Origin: Candidatus Ideonella esbjergensis
GTDB taxonomy: Bacteria; Pseudomonadota; Gammaproteobacteria; Burkholderiales; Burkholderiaceae_C
Assembly (NCBI GenBank): GCA_016710065.1
Contig: JADJLP010000013.1
Span: 1 to 64,000, forward strand
DNA: 64,000 nucleotides
Direction: 5' to 3'
Shown: positions 45,904-54,890 of the stretch, piece after piece
Layout: the number at the start of each line of letters is the position of its first letter
How positions within the stretch are numbered: the first letter of the stretch is position 1
Position numbers and translations under genes: made by a program
The notes under the pieces: model-generated
What the model was told of the DNA's origin: nothing
The model's database searches: none
Seen by the model: the letters and a program-made list of their open reading frames with translations, nothing else

Positions 45904-45963
45904 AGGGGAACAGAACTCCAAATGGCATGACGAACGCCATTTGTTCCCCTACATGTTCCCCTA
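45903..45963. promoter_or_regulatory. Three copies of TAGGGGAACA at the integrase start
   Basis: taggggaaca at 45903-45912 and its complement tgttccccta at 45942-45951 and 45954-45963 (12-base spacing). A hairpin aaatggc/gccattt lies between them. The position and spacing fit integrase arm-type binding sites or an autoregulatory operator (inference). Confidence 0.45.
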
Positions 45964-46075
45964 CTTGCGCTGCACTGCCGTGGGACGGCAGGAACCTTCC
46001 TGACTCAAGCGACTGGCTAAGTCGTTGATTTGGCGGGAAGTTCGGTCCGGCATGGGACCTGATGAAACGCTGGGA

Positions 46076-46152
46076 TGGGGTGGCTGATGGGGCTCGAACC
46101 CACGACAACAGGAATCACAATCCTGGACTCTACCAACTGAGCTACAGCCACC
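46076..46152 (-). tRNA. tRNA-His (GTG)
   Basis: Cloverleaf readable on the minus strand: acceptor GTGGCTG/CAGCCAC with the extra 5' G, D arm GCTCAGTTGG, anticodon loop ATTGTGAT, TPsiC loop GGTTCGAGCC, encoded CCA. The 3' end faces the integrase, the normal geometry for a tRNA attachment site. Confidence 0.97.
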
Positions 46153-46171
46153 GTTGTAAGCGTTGAATTAT

Positions 46172-46190
46172 AGCCTGAAAACTTCAGGCT
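46172..46190 (-). terminator. Probable ppiD terminator
   Basis: agcctgaa-aac-ttcaggct hairpin 7 bases past the ppiD stop. The T-tract is poor. Confidence 0.55.
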
Positions 46191-46196
46191 TTCGCC

Positions 46197-48134
46197 TCAC
46201 TTGGCCGGGGTCGATGCAGGGTCGGTGGCGGCATTGGCGTCGGCCGTGGGCATCAGTACGGCAGCATGCACCTCGACCTTGAAGCGCTTCTTCAGCGTTT
46301 CGTAGTAGGCAGCAGTTTCGGCATCGGCCAGGGTCCTTTCCACGTAGGGCTTGGCACTGGCGTTGTCCGGGTCAGCGGCGTCACGCGTCACCACTTTCAC
46401 CACCTTGACCACGGCAAAACCCAGATCGGGCAGTTCCACACCCACCACGCTGGCGCCCTTGGCCAGATCGGCACGCAAGATGGCATCGACGATGGGGCGT
46501 GGCAGGTTTTGCATCTGAGTCCGTGACACACTCAGCGTCAGCGGCAGCGCCTCGTTGGTGTTCGCCCGCACGGCGGACATGCGCGCCTGCCCATCCTTGC
46601 GAGCGGCAGCCAGGGCCTGCTCGGTGCGAACCTTGGCCAGCACCTGGTCATGCACCGCCTCAAGCGGCAGCACGCGCTCGGGTTGGTAGCTCACCACGCG
46701 CGCCGACACCATCTGGCTCGGACCAGTCTCCACCGCCTCGGTGTTGCGTTTGTTCTTCAGCACGTCGCTCGAAAACACAGCCTTGAGCAACTTGGGCGAT
46801 GCCAACGGGCCCTTGACGCCAGGCTGTGCATCGCGCATCACGGTGGCCGTGAGCTTGCTGAGCTTGAGCTTGTCGATCACGGGTTGCAAGCTGTCGGCTT
46901 GCTCGTACACAGTGTTCGAGAATTGTTCTGCCTTCTCGACGTAGTCCTTCTGGGCTTGTTGCTTGGCTACTTCGTCCAGAATCTCGGCACGCACGGCCTC
47001 AAACGGCTTCTTGTCGCCGCCGCGCACGGCCACGAGCTTGATGATGTGGAAGCCGAAGTCAGACTCGACCACGTTGCTGATTTCATTCGGCTTCATGGCG
47101 TAGGCCGCGTCCTCGAAGGGCTTGACCATGGCACCGCGGGCAAAGAAATCAAGATCACCACCCTTGCCGGCCGAACCCGGGTCTTGCGAGTTCTTGCTGG
47201 CCACCTCGGCAAAGCTGGCAGGTGTCTTGCGCACCTGGGCCAACAGCGCTTCGGCTTTGGCTTTGGCCTTGGCACGCTCCTCAGCGGGGGCCTCCTTGGC
47301 GGCGCTGATCAGTATGTGGCTGGCACGGCGCTCTTCGGCCACGCTGTAGCGGTTGATGTTCTGCTCGTAGTACTCGCGCAACTTGGCATCGGTGAGGCCG
47401 CTGGCCTGCTTCTTGAGCGTGTCGAGATCGAGCATGGTGTATTCAATGCTGGCGGTCTCTGGCGACTTGAACTGGGCACTGTGAGAGTCGTAATAGACCT
47501 TCACGTCGGCCTCTGTGGGGTTCACCTTGGCCTGATAGTCCTTGGCATCGAAGCGCTGCAACTGCGCCTCGCGCCGCTCGAGCAAGGCGTCAGTGGCGGC
47601 CGTTGCCACGGTGGCGCCGCTCATACTGGAGCCGGCCACACCCATCAACACTTGCTTGAAAGCGAAATCCTGGCGCAGGCGCTCCGCGAACATCTCTGAG
47701 TTCATGCCCTGCGCAGCCAGCATTTCTGCGTTGACCGTGCCGTCTGCCCTGCGAAAGGCCGCGTACTGCGGGTCGGTGAGAAACAGGCGTTTGAGGCGGT
47801 CGTCACTGACCACCAGATGATCCTTGGCCGTGGCGCGCATCAGCACACGCTCGCGCACCATCACGTCCAGCGTCTGGCGCTTCATCTCGGGCGTGTCGAA
47901 CATCTTGATGTCGACGCCCGGCATTTGCTGTGTGTAGCGCTCGATCTGCTGGCGGTGCGCGGCATCCAGTTCGGCCAACTTGACGTCGGCGCCGTCCACC
48001 TTGGCCACGGTCTTGGTGCTGCCATCCATGAAGCTTGAATAGCCCTGGACCCCCACAACGACAAACGAAGGGACGATCACCAGCGCCAGCAAGAACTGGA
48101 GCAGACGGTTGTGCGTGCGAACGAATTCAAACAT
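46197..48134 (-). CDS. ppiD: Peptidyl-prolyl cis-trans isomerase PpiD
   Basis: A 645-residue periplasmic folding factor anchored by one N-terminal membrane helix (LLQFLLALVIVPSFVVVGV, about residues 10-30). A SurA-like N-terminal region and a parvulin PPIase domain (about 265-370; ERRASHILISA, SAGKGGDLDFFARG, DFGFHIIKL) follow, then a C-terminal SurA-like region. ATG 48134 (MFEFVRTHNR) is the family start. PpiD works near SecYEG on newly exported outer-membrane proteins. Intact, in the usual betaproteobacterial place beside hupB and the tRNA genes. Confidence 0.93.
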   Translation of the reverse strand: MFEFVRTHNRLLQFLLALVIVPSFVVVGVQGYSSFMDGSTKTVAKVDGADVKLAELDAAHRQQIERYTQQMPGVDIKMFDTPEMKRQTLDVMVRERVLMRATAKDHLVVSDDRLKRLFLTDPQYAAFRRADGTVNAEMLAAQGMNSEMFAERLRQDFAFKQVLMGVAGSSMSGATVATAATDALLERREAQLQRFDAKDYQAKVNPTEADVKVYYDSHSAQFKSPETASIEYTMLDLDTLKKQASGLTDAKLREYYEQNINRYSVAEERRASHILISAAKEAPAEERAKAKAKAEALLAQVRKTPASFAEVASKNSQDPGSAGKGGDLDFFARGAMVKPFEDAAYAMKPNEISNVVESDFGFHIIKLVAVRGGDKKPFEAVRAEILDEVAKQQAQKDYVEKAEQFSNTVYEQADSLQPVIDKLKLSKLTATVMRDAQPGVKGPLASPKLLKAVFSSDVLKNKRNTEAVETGPSQMVSARVVSYQPERVLPLEAVHDQVLAKVRTEQALAAARKDGQARMSAVRANTNEALPLTLSVSRTQMQNLPRPIVDAILRADLAKGASVVGVELPDLGFAVVKVVKVVTRDAADPDNASAKPYVERTLADAETAAYYETLKKRFKVEVHAAVLMPTADANAATDPASTPAK

Positions 48135-48257
48135 GGTTGGACTTTCAGGACCGACGCCAGACCCGACAAACGACAAAGGCGAACCGGAGTTCGCCTTTTA
48201 CCGAGGTCTGCATACGCCGCGCGGGATTCTAATCAAAGCCGACGGCGGGCATTTTCT

Positions 48258-48332
48258 TGGTGGGTGCTGAGGGGATCGAACCCCCGACCCTCTCCGTGTA
48301 AAGGAGACGCTCTACCGCTGAGCTAAGCACCC
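48258..48332 (-). tRNA. tRNA-Val (TAC)
   Basis: Minus-strand cloverleaf: acceptor GGGTGCT/AGCACCC, anticodon loop CTTTACAC, TPsiC GGTTCGATCC, encoded CCA. It lies between hupB and ppiD. Confidence 0.97.
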
Positions 48333-48342
48333 AACGTTGTGT

Positions 48343-48615
48343 TCAATTGAGATGGTCGCGAAGGCCCTTGCCTGGACGGAACTTCGGCACCTTGGCCGAC
48401 TTGATCTTGATGGCATCGCCAGTGCGGGGATTGCGACCCGTACGAGCTGCACGCTTGGTGACGGCGAAGGTGCCGAAGCCGACGATCGACACACTGCCAC
48501 CTTTTTTCAAGGTGGTCTTGACGCCGCCAATCATGGCTTCAAGTGCGCGTGTGGCAGCGGCTTTGGAAATGTCGGCCTGGCGGGCAATGTGCTCGATCAA
48601 TTCAGACTTGTTCAC
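48343..48615 (-). CDS. hupB: DNA-binding protein HU-beta
   Basis: A 90-residue nucleoid protein: NKSELIEHIARQADISKAAA start, GFGTFAVTKRAARTGRNPRT DNA-binding arm, and KVPKFRPGKGL end. The start is GTG 48615, preceded by GGGGGTACCTTC; this gives the exact family N-terminus. HU bends and compacts DNA. The gene order hupB-tRNA-Val-ppiD is common in Burkholderiales. Confidence 0.95.
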   Translation of the reverse strand: MNKSELIEHIARQADISKAAATRALEAMIGGVKTTLKKGGSVSIVGFGTFAVTKRAARTGRNPRTGDAIKIKSAKVPKFRPGKGLRDHLN

Positions 48616-48860
48616 GAAGGTACCCCCTCTCTCTCTCTGGTGTCGCGATTTTTGGGTGAAAACTGGCGCTCTCAGGGCAACACTAATCGGGGTCACCAGC
48701 GCAATTTCATTACAGCCCCGCGCTGTACCCGGTGTCAAGCGCGCGGCCGGATTCTATGCGTATTCCCCAGCGTCTCAGCCCGCGAATCAGGGGGTTGCAG
48801 CGAGCGCCAACGACACAGTTGACGACATTCGCACACTCTTTGCCTCGAAACTGTTGTGGC

Positions 48861-49748
48861 TCAGCCTGCCAACGGCCGTGGCCTGGCCACCAGCGCCACA
48901 CCCGACACTGCGAGCGCAATGCCCAGCAGGGTCAATCCACCCAGTTGCTCGTGGAACAAAGCCCATGCCATCACGGCCGTGCAGGGCGGCACCAGGTACA
49001 TCAAGCTGGTGACCTGGGTGGTTGCGCCGCGCTGGATCAGCATGTACAGCAAGGAGCTGCCACCCAGTGTCAGCGCGAGTACCGACCAGGCCAGTGCCCC
49101 GATCATCTCGGGATGCCAGACAACGGGCTCATGCTCCAGCAGAGCGAGCGGCAAGGTCACACACCATGCGGCCAGCAACTGCACCAGGTTGGCACTGCGC
49201 ACATCGCAAGGTTTCACATGGCTCTTCTGGTAGAGGGTGCCCACGGTGATGCTGAGCAAGGCCAGCACGGCGAGCGCCAAATTGACTGCTGTCAATTCAC
49301 CCTGCCCCAGTTTGTGCGCCACAACCAACGAGAGGCCGCCAAAGCCCAACAACAGCCCAAGCCACTGGCGCGCCGAGACATGGTGTGACGAACCGGTGGC
49401 CGAAATCCACACCGCGGTGAGCAACGGCTGAAGACCCACGATCAGGGCGGCTGTCCCAGCGCCCAACCCCAGCTTCACGGCGGCCCAGACGCCACCCAGA
49501 TAGCCTGCATGCATCAGCACGCCGGTGACGGCCAGATGGCCATACTGTGCGCGACCTTGCGGCCATGCAGCACCAGCCAGCTTCACCCACAGCAAAAAGG
49601 CGAGAGCCGACAAGGTGTAGCGCCAGGCCAAAAAACCCATGGGCGGGGCGTGCGGCATCCCGTAGCGGGCGACGATGAAGCCTGTACTCCAAATCAGCAC
49701 GAACACCATTGGCATAGAGCGCAGCGCGCGCGCCATGGGGTCACTCAT
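48861..49748 (-). CDS. EamA/DMT-family transporter
   Basis: A 295-residue protein with ten hydrophobic segments in two EamA repeats (for example VFVLIWSTGFIVARYGMP at the start of repeat 1 and LYMLIQRGATTQVTSLMYLV in repeat 2). Drug/metabolite exporters of this group move amino acids or other small metabolites; the substrate is not evident. It ends 7 bases before pgsA stops... on the same strand pgsA lies upstream, with a short gap, so co-transcription is likely. Confidence 0.85.
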   Translation of the reverse strand: MSDPMARALRSMPMVFVLIWSTGFIVARYGMPHAPPMGFLAWRYTLSALAFLLWVKLAGAAWPQGRAQYGHLAVTGVLMHAGYLGGVWAAVKLGLGAGTAALIVGLQPLLTAVWISATGSSHHVSARQWLGLLLGFGGLSLVVAHKLGQGELTAVNLALAVLALLSITVGTLYQKSHVKPCDVRSANLVQLLAAWCVTLPLALLEHEPVVWHPEMIGALAWSVLALTLGGSSLLYMLIQRGATTQVTSLMYLVPPCTAVMAWALFHEQLGGLTLLGIALAVSGVALVARPRPLAG

Positions 49749-49755
49749 GGCGCGC

Positions 49756-50322
49756 TCAACGCGCCTTGGCGCGGATCTCCGGCAAGGCTTTTTGCAGGTA
49801 ATACACCATTGACCAGATGGTCAGCACGGCCGCAGCAATGATCAGCACGATGCCCCACAGGTGCGTATCGATGAAGCCAAACAAGCGGCCGTCAAAGAGC
49901 AGAAAGGGAATGGCCACCATTTGCACCACGGTCTTGAGCTTGCCCAGCATGTGCACGGCCACGCTGCGCGAAGCGCCAATCTGGGCCATCCATTCGCGCA
50001 AAGCCGAGATGGCAATCTCGCGGCCAATGATGACCAGTGCAATCAGCGCGTTGACCCGGTCCAGTTGCACCAGGATCAGCAGCGAGGCACACACCAGGAA
50101 TTTGTCGGCCACCGGATCGAGAAAGGCCCCGAAGGCCGAACTCTGGTTCAGGCGCCGCGCCAGGTAGCCATCGAGCCAGTCGGTCAGCGCCACCACCACG
50201 AACATCACCGTGGCGATGAGGTTGCGCGTTGCAGTGTCCGCCGGCAGATAGAACACCCCCACGATCAGCGGGATGGCCACGATTCGGGCCCAGGTGAGCA
50301 GCGTGGGAATGGTCAGGAACAT
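49756..50322 (-). CDS. pgsA: CDP-diacylglycerol-glycerol-3-phosphate phosphatidyltransferase
   Basis: A 188-residue multi-span membrane enzyme with the CDP-alcohol phosphotransferase motif DGYLARRLNQSSAFGAFLD continuing PVADK, which holds the catalytic Asp residues. It makes phosphatidylglycerol-phosphate in the inner membrane, a step to phosphatidylglycerol and cardiolipin. It follows uvrC and a lipoprotein gene on the same strand; uvrC-pgsA linkage is conserved in many proteobacteria. Confidence 0.93.
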   Translation of the reverse strand: MFLTIPTLLTWARIVAIPLIVGVFYLPADTATRNLIATVMFVVVALTDWLDGYLARRLNQSSAFGAFLDPVADKFLVCASLLILVQLDRVNALIALVIIGREIAISALREWMAQIGASRSVAVHMLGKLKTVVQMVAIPFLLFDGRLFGFIDTHLWGIVLIIAAAVLTIWSMVYYLQKALPEIRAKAR

Positions 50323-50388
50323 GGCCTGATTCTGCCTGCGTTTCGAATGGGCTCATGCGCCGGCCTGGCCTGCTGAGCAGGTGCGGGC

Positions 50389-50952
50389 CTAATCCAGTGA
50401 GCGCGGCTTGAACTTGCGGTCGTCGCGGAACAGAAACGCTTCGGTGTAGCGCCAGGGTTTGGGCAGGCGCGAGACATCACCAAACGGCGCCGCGCGCTTG
50501 ACTGCGTCGATGGCCAATTGGGTGGTGTCCTTGGCCTGGCTGGGCTGGCGCAGCACATTGATCTTGGCGATGCTGCCGTCGGCGTACAACTCCACCTCCA
50601 GCACCGGGATGGCCAGCAAGGGCTCGGGCACTTCGCCAGCGTAGGTCAGGGTCGGATTCGCCGCCATCAGCTTGCGTGCGGCCTGCAACTTGTAGTCGGC
50701 GGCCGAGCGTGCCGCCGGTGCCGCAGCAGGGGCTGGCGCTGCCTGGCGTGACACAGGCGCTTGCGCAGGTGCAGGCCGGGCGGGCGCCGCCGAAGGCGCA
50801 GGCGGCAAAGGTGCCGAGGAGCGTGTGCCACAGCCCGCCAGCCAAGCTGCACCACCCAAGGCCGACACCAGGGCCCAGCCGCGCCAGGACGACCGGAAAG
50901 TGAAAGCCTTCAACGTGGCCCCTTGGGAGTTGCGGTTGTCAGTGAAGTGCAC
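50389..50952 (-). CDS. Lipoprotein with TonB-like C-terminal domain
   Basis: A 187-residue protein. A signal with lipobox-like WLAGCGTRS is followed by an Ala/Pro-rich linker (about residues 45-85) and a compact C-terminal domain (VLEVELYADGSIAKINVLRQ, KRAAPFGDVSRLP) resembling TonB C-terminal folds. The start at 50952 overlaps the end of uvrC by 14 bases. Function unknown; the layout suggests an outer-membrane-anchored protein reaching through the periplasm. Confidence 0.7.
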   Translation of the reverse strand: MHFTDNRNSQGATLKAFTFRSSWRGWALVSALGGAAWLAGCGTRSSAPLPPAPSAAPARPAPAQAPVSRQAAPAPAAAPAARSAADYKLQAARKLMAANPTLTYAGEVPEPLLAIPVLEVELYADGSIAKINVLRQPSQAKDTTQLAIDAVKRAAPFGDVSRLPKPWRYTEAFLFRDDRKFKPRSLD

Positions 50953-52960
50953 GGTAGATCTCCTCTGCTAGTTCTCTGGATATCCCAACGACGCCGGCCA
51001 GGTCGTCCACACTGGCGGCCTCCACGCCGCGCACGCCGCCAAAGCGTTGCAGCAGCTTCGCCCGTTTCTTGGGGCCAATCCCGCCTATGTCTTCCAGCCG
51101 GCTGCCGCCAGTGCGGATGCTCGCACGTTTGGCGCGCATGCCGGTGATGGCGAAACGGTGCGCCTCGTCGCGGATCTGGGCCACCAGCATCAGCGCGGCC
51201 GAATCGGGTGGCAGAGAAAGCTTCTCGCGGCCGTCGGCGAACACCAGTTCTTCAAGACCCACCTTGCGGCCCTCGCCCTTTTCCACACCCACGATCAGCG
51301 ACACGTCCAACCCCAGGCCTTCAAACACCTCGCGTGCCATGCTCACTTGGCCACGGCCGCCATCCACCAGCACCACATCGGGCAGCCGCACCTTGGCCGT
51401 GGCGGCGGGCGGACCTTCAGCGGTCACGATCTCGGCCAGCTTGGCGTAGCGGCGGGTGAGCACCTGGCGCATCGCAGCGTAGTCGTCGCCGCCAGTGATG
51501 CCATCGATGTTGAAGCGGCGGTACTCGCTGTTTTGCATCTTGTGGTCCTGGAACACTACACAGGATGCCTGCGTGGCCTCGCCCGCCGTGTGACTGATGT
51601 CGAAACATTCAACACGGAAGGTATCCAGGTCGTCCACCGGCAGATCCAGCGCGTCCACCAAAGCCCGGGTACGTTCACGCTGCGAGCCTTCTTCCGACAG
51701 CAGCCGCGCCAGCGCCAGTTCGCAGCCCTTGACGGCCATCTCCAGCCAGATGCGGCGCTGCTCGCGGGGCTGGTGCTGGGCGCTGATCTTGACTCCTGTC
51801 TGCTCGGACAACGCCAGCAACAGGTCCTTGTCCACCACATGGCTCACCAGCAGCAATGGCGGGGGTGTGCCTTGCAGATAGTGCTGGCTGATGAAGGCCT
51901 GCAACACCTTCTGTTCGGAGCGGGCCGTGCGCACCGAGGCATCGGCGCTGGCATCGTCGTCCACATCCACCGCAGTGGCGTCTTCCACATGGGTGGGAAA
52001 GAACGCCCGGTCACCAAGATGCCGCCCACCACGCACCATGGCCAGGTTCACGCAGGCGCGGCCACCCGCCACCTTCACCGCCAGAATGTCCACATCGCGG
52101 CCCAGACTGGACAGGCTGCTCTCTTCCACCGACTGCTGGGCCCGCACCTGCGCCAGCGCGGCTATGCGGTTGCGCAGTTCGGCGGCCTTCTCGTACTCCA
52201 GCACCTCGGCGTGCGCCATCATCTGCGCCTGCAGTTCTTCCACCACCTGCTGCTGCTCACCAAGCAGGAAGCGCTCGGTGTCGCGCACATCGCGTGCGTA
52301 ATCCGCCGGGCTGATCAGGCCCACGCAGGGCCCCGAGCAGCGGCGGATCTGGTAGAGCAGGCAAGGCCGCGAGCGGTTGTTGAACACCGTGTCCTCGCAG
52401 GTACGCAGCTTGAACACCTTCTGGATCAGCTGGATGGCCTCGCGCACCGGCCATGCGCCCGGGTAGGGGCCAAAGTACTTGTGCTTGCGGTCCACCGCGC
52501 CGCGGTAATAGGCCACGCGCGGAAAGGCGTGGCTCACCAACTTGAGATAGGGGTAGCTCTTGTCATCGCGGAACAGGATGTTGAACTTGGGGTTCAGCGT
52601 CTTGATCAGCGTGTTCTCCAACAGCAGTGCCTCGGCCTCGGTGCGCACCACCGTGGTTTCCAGCCGCACGATGCGCGCCACCATCAGGCCGATGCGGGTG
52701 CCGCCCAGATCCTTCTGAAAATAGCTGGAGACACGCTTCTTCAGGTCGCGCGCCTTGCCCACATACAGCACGCCTGCCTGGGCGTCGAAATAGCGGTATA
52801 CGCCGGGCAGGTTGGGCAGGGCCTGCACCTCGGCCAGCACACGCTCGCGGGCCTGGGTGGCTGCTTCTCGCAAGACTTGCTGCTGGGCCGAGTCTTCGCC
52901 CTCGGTGGCACGCGCCACGGCGACCACTTCGTGAAAATCAGGCGGGGCTTTGGGCGACAT
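50939..52960 (-). CDS. uvrC: Excinuclease ABC subunit C
   Basis: A 673-residue nucleotide-excision-repair nuclease: GIY-YIG domain near residues 45-125 (GVYRYFDAQAGVLYVGKARD), UVR motif near 240, the RNase-H-like 5'-incision domain (SHTAGEATQASCVVF, PDVVLVDGGRGQ) and tandem helix-hairpin-helix at the C-terminus (LEDIGGIGPKKRAKLLQRFG). It cuts on both sides of lesions with UvrB. Only 34 bases separate it from divergent earP. Confidence 0.96.
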   Translation of the reverse strand: MSPKAPPDFHEVVAVARATEGEDSAQQQVLREAATQARERVLAEVQALPNLPGVYRYFDAQAGVLYVGKARDLKKRVSSYFQKDLGGTRIGLMVARIVRLETTVVRTEAEALLLENTLIKTLNPKFNILFRDDKSYPYLKLVSHAFPRVAYYRGAVDRKHKYFGPYPGAWPVREAIQLIQKVFKLRTCEDTVFNNRSRPCLLYQIRRCSGPCVGLISPADYARDVRDTERFLLGEQQQVVEELQAQMMAHAEVLEYEKAAELRNRIAALAQVRAQQSVEESSLSSLGRDVDILAVKVAGGRACVNLAMVRGGRHLGDRAFFPTHVEDATAVDVDDDASADASVRTARSEQKVLQAFISQHYLQGTPPPLLLVSHVVDKDLLLALSEQTGVKISAQHQPREQRRIWLEMAVKGCELALARLLSEEGSQRERTRALVDALDLPVDDLDTFRVECFDISHTAGEATQASCVVFQDHKMQNSEYRRFNIDGITGGDDYAAMRQVLTRRYAKLAEIVTAEGPPAATAKVRLPDVVLVDGGRGQVSMAREVFEGLGLDVSLIVGVEKGEGRKVGLEELVFADGREKLSLPPDSAALMLVAQIRDEAHRFAITGMRAKRASIRTGGSRLEDIGGIGPKKRAKLLQRFGGVRGVEAASVDDLAGVVGISRELAEEIYRALH

Positions 52961-52994
52961 CGGGTGGGCATTGTGCCGCTTCGATAATCACAAC

Positions 52995-54089
52995 ATGCCC
53001 GACCTCGCCACGCCCGCCCCACCCCCGCTGCGCTGGGACATCTTCTGTCGGGTCATCGACAACCATGGCGATCTGGGTGTGTGCTGGCGCCTGGCTGCCG
53101 ATCTGGCCGAGCGAGGGCACCAGGTGCGGCTGTGGCTGGACGATGCGCGCGCGCTGGCCTGGGTGGCGCCTGTGCGCCCGGCCGGTGTGGAGGTGGTGGC
53201 CTGGTCCGACCCGGCCCCCGATCACGCGCCTGGCGACGTGGTCATCGAAGCCTTCGGCTGCAACCCGCACGACAGCTTCCTGGCCCGCATGGCCGCTGCG
53301 GCGAAGGCGCCGGTGTGGGTCAACCTCGAATACCTCAGCGCCGAAGACTATGTGGCACACAGCCACCGCCTGGCCTCACCGCAGTGGCACGGCCCGGCGC
53401 AGGGCCTCACCAAGTGGTTCTTCTTCCCCGGCTTCACGCCCGACACCGGTGGGCTGTTGCGTGAACCCGACCTGCTACAGCGATTGGCCGAGGTGGATGC
53501 GGACAGCTTCCTCGCCCGCCTGGACATCACCCCCCAACCCGGCGAGCGACTGGTGAGCGTGTTCTGCTACGCCAACGCGGCCCTGGCCGAATTGCCCGCC
53601 TGCCTGGCCGATGCGCCCACGCTGATCCTGGCCACGCCTGGCACGGCCACCGAGCAGTTGGCCGCACTGCCCATGCCACGCAAGGTACGGGTGCAAGCCC
53701 TGCCCTGGCTCAGCCAGCCCGACTACGACCACCTGCTGCGCGCCTGCGCCCTGAATTTCGTGCGCGGTGAAGACTCTTTCGTGCGCGCCCAATGGGCCGC
53801 CAAGCCCTTCGTCTGGCAGATCTACCCGCAGCACGATGGCGTGCATGCCGGCAAGCTGGATGCCTTCCTGCAGCGGCATCTGGCCGGCGCCGACCCGGCC
53901 CTGTCGCAGCAGGTGCAGGCCTGGATGCTGGCCTGGAATGGCCTGGCTGCCCGTGGCCAGCCCGCCCTGCCCATGTGCCTGGCCGGGCTTGATTCATGGC
54001 AAGACCACGCCCTGGTCTGGCGTGACCACCTGCACTCCCAACGCGATCTGACAAGCCAGCTGCTCGATTTCGTATCTGAAAAGCGTTAA
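52995..54089 (+). CDS. earP: EarP, EF-P arginine rhamnosyltransferase
   Basis: A 364-residue GT-B glycosyltransferase that moves rhamnose from dTDP-rhamnose to arginine 32 of elongation factor P. Family hallmarks are WDIFCRVIDNHGDLGVCWRL at the N-terminus and LNFVRGEDSFVRAQWAAKPF near 250-275, with HDGVHAGKLDAF after it. ATG 52995 fits the family start. It lies directly upstream of efp, the diagnostic neighbour. Intact. Confidence 0.95.
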   Translation: MPDLATPAPPPLRWDIFCRVIDNHGDLGVCWRLAADLAERGHQVRLWLDDARALAWVAPVRPAGVEVVAWSDPAPDHAPGDVVIEAFGCNPHDSFLARMAAAAKAPVWVNLEYLSAEDYVAHSHRLASPQWHGPAQGLTKWFFFPGFTPDTGGLLREPDLLQRLAEVDADSFLARLDITPQPGERLVSVFCYANAALAELPACLADAPTLILATPGTATEQLAALPMPRKVRVQALPWLSQPDYDHLLRACALNFVRGEDSFVRAQWAAKPFVWQIYPQHDGVHAGKLDAFLQRHLAGADPALSQQVQAWMLAWNGLAARGQPALPMCLAGLDSWQDHALVWRDHLHSQRDLTSQLLDFVSEKR

Positions 54090-54255
54090 AATTCAAGGTT
54101 TTGCGGAAGGCGCCCCCTTCCAGGGCCTGTCTCTGCCAGGCTTTGCGAGTGACGCTCCCCGCATGAACCCTTGCCGGTGGCCATGTCCGCCGGTCACCTT
54201 GGGCAGACGTGCCAGCGACGCGCGCAAGCCCTCTTCCGATTTTTGGAATCTCGCC

Positions 54256-54810
54256 ATGAAACTCGCTCAGGAACTCCGCGCCGGCAACGTCATCATGCAG
54301 GGCAAAGACCCGATGGTTGTGCTCAGAACCGAATACAGCCGTGGTGGCCGCGGTGCTGCCACCGTGCGCATCAAGATGAAGAGCCTGCTGAACGGCTTCG
54401 GTGCCGAGGTGGTCTTCAAGGCCGACGACAAGATGGACCTGGTCATCCTCGACAAGAAGGATTGCACCTACTCGTACTTCGCCGACCCGATGTACGCCTT
54501 CATGGACGCCGAGTACAACCAGTTCGAGATCGAAGCCGAGAACATGGGCGACGCGCTGAACTACCTCGAAGACAACATGACCGTTGAAGTCGTGTTCTAC
54601 GACGGCAAGGCGATCTCGGTCGAACTGCCCACCAGCGTGGTGCGCGAGATCGAAACCGACCCCGCCGTCAAGGGCGACACCTCGGGCAAGGTGCTCAAGC
54701 CCGCCAAGATCGTGGGCACCGGCTTCGTTATCTCGGTGCCCATCTTCGTGGAGAACGGCGACAAGGTCGAAATCGACACCCGCACGCACGAGTACCGCAA
54801 GCGCGTCTGA
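54256..54810 (+). CDS. efp: Translation elongation factor P
   Basis: A 184-residue three-domain protein that rescues ribosomes stalled at polyproline. The loop TEYSRGGRGAATVRIK has Arg at exactly position 32, the residue rhamnosylated by EarP; lysine-type EF-P proteins have Lys there. ATG 54256 gives the family start MKLAQELRAGNVI. The 166-base gap after earP may hold its own promoter. Confidence 0.96.
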   Translation: MKLAQELRAGNVIMQGKDPMVVLRTEYSRGGRGAATVRIKMKSLLNGFGAEVVFKADDKMDLVILDKKDCTYSYFADPMYAFMDAEYNQFEIEAENMGDALNYLEDNMTVEVVFYDGKAISVELPTSVVREIETDPAVKGDTSGKVLKPAKIVGTGFVISVPIFVENGDKVEIDTRTHEYRKRV

Positions 54811-54890
54811 CGCGCTGCTGATGCGCCTTGGCGCTGCGGCATCATGGGCACCTTCGGGTGCCCATTTGCTTTTCTGAACCCCGCGTTGCC

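Noticed and set aside
1..46000. Second attachment site (copy of the tRNA-His 3' end) within the window
   Set aside because: No stretch resembling tggggctcgaaccc was noticed besides the tRNA genes themselves, so the far end of the ICE must be outside if it exists.
51047..52987. Open frame of 646 codons on the plus strand opposite uvrC
   Set aside because: Shadow of uvrC, which shows every UvrC motif on the other strand.
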